From the NCBI GenBank assembly GCA_963575745.1, contig CAUYUJ010016305.1:645001-670494 (forward strand): a stretch of 25,494 nt of DNA, written 5' to 3'. Below, piece after piece: positions 17,431-25,160 of this stretch (position 1 is the stretch's first letter; each line of letters opens with the position of its first letter). The notes under the pieces were generated by a model. That model saw only the letters and a list, made by a program, of their open reading frames with translations. It ran no database searches and was not told the DNA's origin. The DNA comes from Prorocentrum cordatum (taxonomy: Eukaryota > Sar > Dinophyceae > Prorocentrales > Prorocentraceae). The translations under genes and the position numbers were made by a program.

Positions 17431-17935
17431 CACACACTTCGTGCTCTTCGCCTTCCCAGAACTCCATTCCCAGGCCACATTCTGGGGGGCCGGATGCAAC
17501 AGCCACACACAAAGTGCTCTTCGACATCCCAGAACGCCATTCCCGGGCCACATTCTGGGGGGCCGGATGCAACAGTCATACACTTCGTGCTCTTCGAGTT
17601 CCCAGAACTCCATTCCCGGGCCACATTCTGGAGGGCCGGATGCAACAGTCACACACTTCGTGCTCTTCGAGTTCCCAGAATTCCATTCCCGGGCCACATT
17701 TTGGATGCCCGAGCCAACTGTAGGCCACTTCCTGGTCTTCGAGTTCCCAGAACTCCATTCCCGGGCCACATTTTGAATGCCCGGAGCCAACTGTAGGCCA
17801 CTTCGTGCTCTTCGAGTTCCCAGAACTCCATTCCTGGGCTACATTTTGGATGCCCAGAGCCAACTCTAGTCCACTTCCTGGTCTTCGAGTTCCCAGAACT
17901 CCATTGCCGGGCAACATTTTGAATAGCCAGACGCT
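17431..17935. repeat. 73-bp tandem array in element B (7 units)
   Basis: Same family as 14891-15475, with CCATT(C/G)C landmarks near 17464, 17537, 17610, 17682, 17756, 17829 and 17902. Period 72-74 bp. Confidence 0.85.
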
Positions 17936-18135
17936 TCATATTCCTTCCGCCACAGCTGTGTTTGGTTCAGGACTTGCTAGTGACACTGCAGTCCTCTGCA
18001 TTCAATTTGCCACTACATTCATTCACTGCAGTCCACTGAGTTTTGATTGCAATGGCGTTCCCCTGGCCGTACCCCCATGTCCAACGTTCATCCGCAGCCT
18101 CTGCTCCGCGAGGCTCGTCCGAAGTGTCTCCGCCT

Positions 18136-18156
18136 CGCGGTGCTTCTCAGCCTGCG
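18136..18156 (+). repeat. Hairpin module copy a
   Basis: Centre GGTGCTTCTCAGCCT (18139-18153), exact. Arms CGC/GCG give only 3 bp. Reads Gly-Ala-Ser-Gln-Pro in frame with the gene. Forms a 27-bp direct repeat with copy b. Confidence 0.6.
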
Positions 18157-18159
18157 CCG

Positions 18160-18187
18160 CCTCGCGGTGCTTCTCAGCCTGCGGAGG
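18160..18187 (+). repeat. Hairpin module copy b
   Basis: Centre exact (18166-18180). Arms CCTCGC and GCGGAGG pair over 6 bp with one bulged G. In the same codon phase as copy a. Confidence 0.65.
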
Positions 18188-18491
18188 AAGGTGGACAGAC
18201 GCCTGGTTCTGGCGCTGTGCAGCCTGCGTCTTTCACGGTCGCCTCGGTCAATTTCGGGTTCGAGCAGGGCATGATGACTGGTAAGCAGGCGGCCACTCAC
18301 TGCGCTAACTTCGGAAGGTTGTGCGCCAAGATAGTGGAGACCGCTGATGCTGATATGGTCTGTGGCTGCGAGGTCGGTGCGTTCCGTGAAGGCTTTCGCC
18401 GAGCAGGGATCAACGTGACATAGATCCTCAGTAAGCCTTTCGGTGATGGCATTCGCTTTTCGGAGGTCGACAACTACTTGACTCTCTGGGG

Positions 18492-18520
18492 GTTCCGCGG
18501 TGCTTCTCAGCCTGCGGAAC
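18492..18520 (+). repeat. Hairpin module copy c
   Basis: Arms GTTCCGC and GCGGAAC are perfectly complementary over 7 bp around the exact 15-nt centre (18499-18513). In frame as Gly-Ala-Ser-Gln-Pro-Ala. Confidence 0.8.
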
Positions 18521-18993
18521 TGTTTCTGGATTACAGCAAAGTTTACAGGCCTCCTAGCGGCCGAGATATTGATGCTGTTATTTCACATTTTGAGGTGAAC
18601 AAACCAGGCCATGACAAGTTCCACGTGGTGATCGCCAACATGCACATCGTGTGCGGCAAGAAACCGCCGAGCATCCAGACTCGAAAGCGGACAGATCGCC
18701 ATCTCCGCTTGCACCTGGACGGCCTGGCCAAGATTCTTGAGAATCTAAACGAGGCAGTCGTTGTGCTTGTAGTCGGCGACGACAACCTCACTTTCCAGGA
18801 GGCGCGGGAGGCTACCAGCGCGAGCAGAACGACGAGAAGGTATGGGAGGTCCATGCCACTCCGGCCGACCTCAAAGGCGACCACGTCGCGGTCTGCGGAG
18901 CAGTCACCCGTTTCTGCTCCATTGCCGTTGGCGCGTCTTTTACGGATCGTGGCATGCGCAACGACGCACACGATGCCGTGGCGGTTGTGCTCA

Positions 18994-19024
18994 CTCTCCC
19001 TGGTGCTTCTCAGCCTGGGGAGAG
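18994..19024 (+). repeat. Hairpin module copy d
   Basis: Arms CTCTCCCT and GGGGAGAG pair over 8 positions (one T-G wobble) around the exact centre (19002-19016). The arm sequence is unrelated to copy c. In frame as Gly-Ala-Ser-Gln-Pro-Gly. Confidence 0.8.
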
Positions 19025-19326
19025 CAAGAGGCGGAAGATTGTCGTCGAAAACGTCTCCGACGCCGACGCCAGCGCACAGGCGGACGCCGAGTCTTCTGTG
19101 CACTGGGATCGGTCGCCGAGCCCTACTCCTCCGCTTTCACCGACTTCACCGGGTGATCCCGACTACGTCGAGGATGTCGTTCAGAATCGCGCGAACGACT
19201 TGCACAGGGAGCTGAGGCAGCTTTGGGACGACAGGTACGACGAGGAGTACGATCCGAAAGTCCTCCATCATCTCAGTCTCTTGCTTTTCAAAAAGAGGAA
19301 GTCCACGGAGCAGCGGACACTGATCC

Positions 19327-19349
19327 AGCTGGCGCTCCTCAGCCTGGCT
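19327..19349 (+). repeat. Hairpin module copy e (diverged)
   Basis: Centre GGCGCTCCTCAGCCT has two T-to-C changes. Arms AGCT and GGCT pair over 4 positions (one wobble). Reads Gly-Ala-Pro-Gln-Pro-Gly in the downstream frame of the decayed gene. Confidence 0.5.
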
Positions 19350-19647
19350 CGGAATATGACGCGGCCTTTGCGTCTCAGGAGGAGACTGGCCGAGCCATTC
19401 TCTCTGTCCTTAAGCTTCGACATGACTTTCTGCGGAGCAAGAACATCGACGACATGCGCTACGTTCTCACGGAGCCTGAGCGCCAGGAATTGGTCAGAGT
19501 AGCTCGCGACCAGTACGAGCAGTCGCGGCAGCAGCGTGCGCTTCAGGAACGGGATATCGAAAAGGGAAAAGCGAAAGGCAAGTCTGCGCCACAAGGGGGC
19601 CATGCGGTTCCGCAGGGTCCGAACAAAGGGCCAGGCGGTAAGAAAGG

Positions 19648-19676
19648 TTCTCACGGTGCTTCTCAGCCTGCGGGAA
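19648..19676 (+). repeat. Hairpin module copy f
   Basis: Arms TTCTCAC and GCGGGAA pair at 6 of 7 positions (one wobble, one mismatch) around the exact centre (19655-19669). In frame as Gly-Ala-Ser-Gln-Pro-Ala. Confidence 0.7.
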
Positions 19677-20250
19677 AAGGTGGCCAGGCCAAGGGTGCAG
19701 GTCTGGGTAGCGTCGCCAAGTTTGTGAAAGACCAGAAGCGTAAGCGGTGGCATCGCCATTTGCAACGTGTGGCCGGTACCAAACAGATCTGGGAGGTGCT
19801 GGCCTTCTCAGGGCGCTTCGACGTTGATTGGCTAACGCAAGCGTTGCAAGCTGATCACAGTGAGGGCCGTGATGCAGCAGTTCCCGAGGAAGCTCTGCGG
19901 CAACAGCGGCGCCGGCTGCACCACCAGAAGGCCGAGGCCATCGCGCGCTACAACGAGGGGGAGCGGCTTTCCCTCCATCTGTCTGCCCAGGCTGGCCAGG
20001 CAAAGCCGAACTTCACGCGCAGGCAGCAGGACGTGTTGCAGATGTTTGAGAGCGGAGCGCTGCTTCAAATCCGCAACCAAGCGATTCTGGCGTGCGGGCA
20101 CGGCCGTCTGTTCAGGGGCGATGGCGACTACCTGGACATCGGCGGCAGCACGGGCGGTGGCTCCAGGCGCATCATCGATTCTTGGCAGCCGCCGGACTGG
20201 CGTGACTTCCTCCAAGACGATCAGGACATCTGAGTTTTGCAAGTCTCTCT

Positions 20251-20277
20251 GCCCGCGGTGCTTCTCAGCCTGCGGTC
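20251..20277 (+). repeat. Hairpin module copy g, after the stop codon
   Basis: Exact centre (20257-20271), with arms GCCCGC and GCGGTC pairing at 5 of 6 positions. It lies beyond the stop at 20231-20233, so protein selection cannot explain the conserved nucleotides. Confidence 0.7.
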
Positions 20278-20319
20278 TGCCGCTCTCCAGCTGCGGTCTC
20301 GAGCAGTAGTGTTCGAAAG

Positions 20320-20510
20320 CATGCGAGTTCCTGCGGTGCTTCTCAGCCTGCAGGTTTCGCAGCCTGCGCTCTGCAGTACAAGTGCTTTTCAGCATGCGAC
20401 ATCCTGCGGTGCTTCTCAGCCTGCAGGGTTCGCAACGTGCGGTTTGCAATGCATTCCTTTTCAGTATGCGAGTTCCTGCGGTGTTTCTCAGGCTGCAGGG
20501 CTCCGAGGCT
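20320..20510 (+). repeat. 72-73 bp tandem array carrying hairpin modules h, i, j
   Basis: Three repeat units carry module centres at 20335-20349 (h, exact), 20408-20422 (i, exact) and 20480-20494 (j, two changes). Arms are CCTGC/GCAGG (5 bp), ATCCTGC/GCAGGGT (7 positions, one wobble) and TCCTGC/GCAGGG (6 positions, one wobble). Between them recur GCATGCGAGTTC-type stretches. These three arms are related by tandem copying and are not independent. Confidence 0.75.
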
Positions 20511-20789
20511 CTTCGCTTCGATGCCAATGTTTTCAGACACCGTAGCTCCGTTCCGTAAACGTCTTCCAAGAGCCGCTCGCAACCTTTTGCAGCTGGCTGT
20601 CTGCACGCTTCGCCGGCTTTTGCTGCGCGGACAATTTTCTCACACACGTCAGCGCCGTTTGTATGCGTCAGAAAAACATGTAGACATTCACGAAGGGCTC
20701 AGTCTGTATATCGTCACATCATTACATACGCAGTCGTCGAACACATCGGTGTACATTCAGCGCTTTGTCCTTCTAGCTGGGTTGCTTCG
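20511..20789. other. Non-coding 3' part of element B
   Basis: No gene or repeat recognised between the hairpin cluster and the minisatellite. Confidence 0.4.
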
Positions 20790-21117
20790 TGCTGAGGCTG
20801 AGGCTGATGCAGGCTGAGGCTGAGGCAGGCTGAGGCTGAGGCCGAGGCCGACGGCAGACTGAGGCTGAGGCTGAAGCAGGCTGAGGCTGAGGCAGAGGCA
20901 GGCTGAGGCTGAGGCTGAAGCTGAGGCAGGCTGATGCTGAGGCAGGCTGAGGCTGAGGCTGAGGCTGATGCAAGCTGAGGTTGAGGCAGTCTGAGGCTGA
21001 GGCCGAAGCCGAAGGCAGACTGATGCTGAGGCTGAAGCAGGCTGAGGCTGAGGCTGAGGCAGGCTGAGGCTGAGGCAGGCGGAGGCTGAGGCTGAGGCAG
21101 GCTGAGACTGAGGCTGT
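20790..21117. repeat. AGGCTG minisatellite in element B
   Basis: About 330 bp of the same hexamer family as 15476-17158. The GGCAGACTGA marker lies near 20849 and 21010 (spacing about 160 bp), so the higher-order period is shared. The array is about one fifth the length of the one in element A. Confidence 0.95.
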
Positions 21118-21134
21118 GACTGCGACTGCCGTTG

Positions 21135-21272
21135 CCACTGCGACTGTCATCGCGAATGCGACTACGACTGCGAGAACAGCAGAACTCTACAACTGGATTC
21201 TCATCTGAATCTTAAGGGGAATGCTTCCAGATATGCTCCTACACATCGCTGTTAGGTTGCTTTGCCGGGATA
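21135..21272. repeat. Shared right-end segment of element B
   Basis: Matches 17161-17298 and contains the right inverted end at 21246-21257. After 21272 the sequence leaves the element. Confidence 0.9.
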
Positions 21273-21852
21273 ATTCGTCCAAAAGTCTTTTTGTAGGGAC
21301 AGGCCCGAACAAAAATTACGACCCCGGGTCACGGGGAGAGAACTCCCGAGAGACGACGACGAACACGAAAACGACGATGCACGCGACGACGACGGCCACG
21401 ACGGCGACAACGACGATCACGATGATCACGACGACTATGAGGACGACAACACACGACGATGACGACACCACATATCAGAGTGAGGGGGCCGAACGGTCGT
21501 TCACTGTCCCTGGGTGCGTGGCTGAAGTGGGGTTCCGCGGTGCAGATCGTTGTTGCGTTACGTTGTTGTGTTGTTGTCTTCGTCCTCGCCCGCGAGCCAC
21601 CCGCGAGCCACCCCGCGACCACCTTGCGACCCACCCCGCGACCCACCCCGCGACCCACCCGCGTCCCACCCGCGACCCACCCACGTTGCTTTGACGGAAA
21701 ATTCGGCGCCTGCGGCAGATTCGGTGTGCAATGTCTTCGTGTTCTGTAAACGCACATGTTACGTAGCCAGCGCGGACCCCGAACAGCTCGTTCCTAGTGG
21801 CTCGTAATGGCGGTTGCACTGATTTGTATCTTAAGCTCGCGTGCATTTCGAA
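21273..21852. other. Non-coding, GAC-rich and CGCGACCCACC repeats
   Basis: An ACGACGACG-rich tract at about 21350-21470 and a short tandem array of CGCGACCCACCC-type units (11-12 bp) at about 21588-21684. No gene recognised. Confidence 0.6.
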
Positions 21853-22490
21853 ACTTGGAGCCATCTTGGGGCTCTCTTGGGGTTCTCTTGGGACCCTCTT
21901 GGGCCCTCCTGGAGCTCTTTCTTGGGGCTTTCTTGAGGTCCTCTTAGGGCCTTCTTGGAGCCCTATTGGGGCTCTTTTGGGGCGTCTTGGGGCCTTCTTG
22001 GGGCTCTTTCGGGATGCCTGATGAGCCTCTTGGGGCCGTCTTGGACCCTTTCGCTAAAAAAGAGGGGGGTCCTTAATTCGGACCCCCGCATCGGAGGCTC
22101 AACAGTGCCGTTCTGGGGCCCTCTTGGCCCGCTCTTGGGGCGCTCTTGGGCGCTCTTGGGGCCGTTTTGGGGCCCTTTTGGACCCCTCTTGGGGCTATCT
22201 TGGACCGTCTTGGGGCCATCATGAGGCCTCAAGAGCCCATCGGAGGCGAAAAAGCGAGAAGGCTAACAACATGGGTTTTCCTTAGGTTTTGAAGGATTCG
22301 GGCCTCTTGGGGGGGTCCTCGGAGGCCTCGGACAGCACTTGAAACCGTCTTGGGGCCGTCTTGAGGCCTCTTGGACGTGCGTCGGAGGCTATCTTGACAC
22401 ATCTACCGCTATATTGGGCCATCTTGGAGGCCATATTGCGCTCTCTGAGACCATCTTGGAGCCATCTTGGGCCATCTTGGACGCTGCTAT
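21853..22490 (+). repeat. CTTGGGGCC-type repeat block
   Basis: Same family and orientation as 8321-9805. An AT-richer spacer near 22240-22300 contains GTTTTCCTTAGGTTTTGAAGG, close to the 5400-5440 boundary sequence but in the opposite orientation relative to the repeat units. GGGGGTCC and GGACCCCC near 22066-22087 form a small dyad. Confidence 0.7.
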
Positions 22491-22589
22491 GGGTCGCCCC
22501 CCCCCGTCCAAACGCATGGAGGTAAACCTCCCAAGCAGGGAAAGGAAGGAGGTTGGAAAAGGAAACGCCCTAGACCACCTGCGCCCCGA

Positions 22590-22648
22590 TATATATATAT
22601 ATATATCATATATAATAATCATAATCTATATATATGTATATACACACG
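22590..22648. repeat. TA-rich microsatellite
   Basis: ATATATATATATATCATATA followed by TATATATATGTATATACACAC. Confidence 0.85.
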
Positions 22649-22667
22649 TTTTAGGGACAGTCGATTT

Positions 22668-22885
22668 TGACATCCTTACGAAGCCGAAGGTTTTTGCCAG
22701 ATTCCGGCATGCGCGCGCGACGGTGCGCGCGTGTGCCTTTTCCACGTTTCTTGCAACTGATGTTAGAAAGACTGATTATGTTCGATAGACGGGTGCGCGC
22801 GCATAGTGTTTGTTGCAGGGGATGCGCGGGATTGGATACCAGTTTGAATGGGCTGGTCTGAGTTCATATTTCGGATGGGCGGTGG
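22668..22885 (+). repeat. Diverged repeat unit, first copy
   Basis: CATCCTTACGAAGCCGAAGG, then GCATGCGCGCGCGAC, GCATAGTGTTTG and GTTCATATTTCGGATGG occur in the same order at 24122-24332. The two segments are diverged but collinear. Confidence 0.65.
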
Positions 22886-23082
22886 GGCAGAATCATACGT
22901 AAATTGCAATGCGACAAAGGGGTGCCGTTAATTGTTGGGCGGTCTTAGTACCCTTTGAGAATGGAGACCTTATGCGGTGCAGTCTATGTTTGTGATGCGG
23001 GTATGTTTGTATGTATGCATGCATGTATGTATGCAGTGTATTTCCACCCACGTGTGTATGTATATTAGTTTATATACATACG
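22886..23082. other. Non-coding with ATGT microsatellite
   Basis: A TATG/CATG run at about 23000-23040. Nothing else recognised. Confidence 0.4.
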
Positions 23083-23137
23083 TGGTGCAGTTCATGTGGT
23101 ACAGTTAAGGTGGTGCAATCTTCGTGGTGCAATCCAC
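23083..23137 (+). repeat. GTGGTGCA(A/G)T short tandem array
   Basis: Units of about 16-17 bp such as GTGGTGCAGTTCAT and GTGGTGCAATCTTC. The same family recurs at 24476-24597. Confidence 0.7.
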
Positions 23138-23221
23138 TCTGCTGAACTTGAAGTCGTCATCTCCACTGCTCGCGCAAACATCCCACCCACCCACCCGCAA
23201 CTTGGTTTGCAAAACCTGTTA

Positions 23222-23745
23222 AGACCGACTACGACGACACCGACGACAACGACTAGGACGACACCGACGACGTCTCCGACGAATTCGACGACGACAACGA
23301 CGCCGACGCCGACGACGACGAAGACGACGACGACGCCAACGAAGGCGACGACGAGGAAGGAGGAAGGACGACGACGGCGACAGCGACGACAACGACGAGG
23401 GAGGAGGGAGGACGGTGACGACGCGAACGACGACGAAGGAGGAAGGACGGCGACGCCGACGACGACAACGACGAGGGAGGAGGGAAGACAACGACGACAA
23501 CGACGACGACGACGAACGGCGACGAAATAGGTGGGACGACGACGAGACGCCGACGACGGACGACGACGACGAGGGAGCAGGAGGAAGGACGACCACGGCG
23601 ACATCGACGACGGAAACGACCACGACGCCAAAGAGGACGACGACGACGAGCACGAGGAACGACAGAGGACGACGTAGGCGACGACGACGACGACGCGGGA
23701 GGGGGGAGGGCGGCGACGACGACGACGACGACGACGCAAGAGCGC
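23222..23745 (+). repeat. GAC/CGA triplet tract
   Basis: About 520 bp dominated by ACGACGACG with GAGGGAGGAGGGA interruptions. Frames of 140-300 codons on both strands result from the triplet and are not taken as genes. Confidence 0.9.
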
Positions 23746-23821
23746 GCGCTCACGCTTTTGTTGAACATCCGTGTTGCGAAACCGAAACCTGGGTTGTTTG
23801 TAGGTTTTTTGGACGCACAAT

Positions 23822-23945
23822 TTTGAAATCCTTCCGAAACCGATGGGTTTTGAAGGTTTCGGCATACGCCCGCGACGACGCGCGCGTCTGCACTCCGTCA
23901 CATTTTTTGCAGAGGATTCTCGCGACGGCACACGCGCAAGGGCGT
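23822..23945 (+). repeat. Partial copy of the 22668/24122 repeat unit
   Basis: GAAATCCTTCCGAAACCGAT, GGTTTCGGCATACGC, CGACGACGCGCGCGT and CATTTTTTGCAGAGGATTC align with 24122-24212. Confidence 0.65.
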
Positions 23946-24121
23946 TCGATATATTTCGACATGCGCGCGCGCGAAGCCCGTTTGGTAGCATGTTGTGGAA
24001 ATCTTGAAAAACCTATGGTTTTCTTAAGATTTCGCAAGAGCTCGCGCGGAAGTTTGTTTTGCAAACCAGTGTTGCGAAACCATGTGTTTTTTTGTATGTT
24101 TGTTTGGAAACTCGATTGCGA

Positions 24122-24332
24122 AATCCTTCCGGCACCGAAGGTTTTTGAAGGATTTCGGCATGCGCGCGCGACGACGCGCGCGTGTGCACTTCGTCCCATT
24201 TTTTCAAGGGATTCGTGAACAAGTGTTATGTTAGAACGAAAAATGTCACCGCATAGTGTTTTTTAACGAGGGAACCTAAGGGGGGGAACCTGGCCTAGCT
24301 GGGATGGTATGATTTCATATTTCGGATGGACG
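24122..24332 (+). repeat. Diverged repeat unit, second full copy
   Basis: Collinear with 22668-22885. It contains CGCGCGCG at 24163-24170 and again at 24175-24182 across ACGA, a perfect palindrome of alternating purine-pyrimidine bases. Confidence 0.65.
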
Positions 24333-24344
24333 AGTGTGCAGATA

Positions 24345-24389
<45 letters not shown>

Positions 24390-24414
24390 TATATATGAAA
24401 TCATACTATCCCAG
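24299..24414. repeat. Fold-back palindrome around a TA tract
   Basis: The 22-nt arm at 24299-24320 (CTGGGATGGTATG...) is the reverse complement of 24393-24414 (...CATACTATCCCAG), with one mismatch. The 72 bp between contain a long TA run that can itself fold. The left arm belongs to the dispersed repeat unit, so the right arm looks like an inverted copy of it. It could be a tiny fold-back element; no clear target-site duplication is seen. Confidence 0.7.
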
Positions 24415-24475
24415 GGGGTAGCGATAAGTCCGGGGGGGGTAGAGTCTATTCTCTTTTTAGAAAGGAGAATATATG

Positions 24476-24597
24476 CATTGTGCAATCTATGTGATGCATT
24501 ATCTGTGGTACAACTTGTGGGGTGCAGTGTATGTGGAGCAATTCATCGGGTGCGGTATATGTGGTGCAGTCTATCTGGTGCAATCTTTGTTTTGTGC
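24476..24597 (+). repeat. GTGGTGCA(A/G)T short tandem array, second copy
   Basis: About seven units of 16-17 bp related to TATGTGGTGCAGTC, of the same family as 23083-23137. Confidence 0.7.
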
Positions 24598-24800
24598 GGC
24601 GGCGAGGCGGCGACTGGGCGGCGACCGCGACAACATAGCCGCTCGACCGTCGCACCGGCCCAGACACGCGGCGACGAGGCGGCGATTGGGCGGTGACGGC
24701 GACAACATAGCCGCCAGACCGCCACACCAGCCCACACAACGGGCGGCGACGAGGCATCGACGGGGTGGCGGCGGCGACAACATATGCCACATCAGCCCAG
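24598..24800 (+). repeat. ~70-bp tandem array, three units
   Basis: Three units sharing GGCGACGAGGC(G/A), GGGCGG(C/T)GAC, GCGACAACATA and a CAC(A/C)(C)AGCCCA-like tail. They begin near 24598, 24669 and 24741. Confidence 0.75.
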
Positions 24801-25160
24801 TGCCGCAGAACAGAAGTAGGAATCCCTACGTGCAAGCAGTGTCAGGGGAATGTTTAAAGGTTCCCTTCGTTTCGCCTTTCACTGTGTTCCGTAGCCTGCG
24901 GTTCGCATTGTTTGGGGCGTTGAAGTTGCGTCTTCGGCCCGTGGCACTTGGGGCGCTGAGCTTGCGTCTGCGGCCCGTGGAATTTGGAAGGATGTGCAGG
25001 GCATGGCGCGCGACGTCCGCCCCGCGTACTCCTGATAATCAATAGCACGTTACAGGTTCTGAAAAGAACGCTGTGGCCTCGTATGTCAACTGTATGAAAA
25101 TTGGGTTTTCAGTGCGTTTGTGATCGCGGGGCGATTTGACTGGGGCACTGGCGCTGGTCA
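24801..25160. other. Non-coding, with 36-bp direct repeat
   Basis: TTGCGTCTTCGGCCCGTGG at 24926-24944 recurs at 24962-24980 with one change (36-bp spacing). Each copy is preceded by GGGGCG(T/C)TGA. A partial frame from 24473 crosses here but is repeat-derived upstream and shows no domain. Confidence 0.5.

Larger units (their letters stand above)
18052..20233 (+). pseudogene. Decayed endonuclease/exonuclease/phosphatase-like gene
   Basis: Three frames joined end to end give a product of about 725 codons. In order it shows motifs of the endonuclease/exonuclease/phosphatase fold: VASVNFG (18239-18259), CGCEVG (18364-18381), IANMHI (18631-18648), VVGDDN (18772-18789) and HDAVAV (18967-18987). 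These match the usual Asn, Glu, His, Asp-x-Asn and His positions. A charged Gly/Lys/Gln-rich linker and an unrecognised C-terminal region follow. Breaks: an in-frame TAG at 18421-18423, a frameshift near 18815-18835 and another near 19285-19300 beside a TTTTCAAAAA run. The start is the first ATG of the open frame. The gene is probably inactive unless the assembly is wrong at these sites. Many retroelements encode this fold, but no reverse transcriptase is present here. Confidence 0.6.
17302..21257 (+). mobile_element. Element B: larger element with decayed gene and same ends
   Basis: It begins ACCTAACAGCGA (17302-17313) and ends TCGCTGTTAGGT (21246-21257). In order it holds a left segment shared with A, seven 72-73 bp tandem units, a decayed endonuclease-like gene (18052-20233), a cluster of short hairpin modules, a short AGGCTG minisatellite and the right-end segment shared with A. 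It follows A after only 18 bp. No direct target-site duplication is obvious. The nuclease-like gene could be the mobility enzyme or a passenger; the sequence does not decide. Confidence 0.6.

Noticed and set aside
18416-18432. GT...AG stretch spanning the in-frame TAG that might be a tiny intron
   Set aside because: Its 17-nt length would shift the frame, and the sequence downstream stays in the original frame without removal.
18136-20502. Hairpin modules as short introns with paired ends
   Set aside because: The copies inside the gene are in frame and multiples of three without stop codons, so splicing is not needed. No empty site is available here to test it.
21533-21546. GGTTCCGCGGTGC resembling the start of hairpin module copy c
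   Set aside because: The match stops before the TTCTCAGCCT part of the centre and there is no right arm.
23092-23991. A 299-codon minus-strand frame with Val/Arg/Ser strings
   Set aside because: It is an artefact of the GAC triplet tract.
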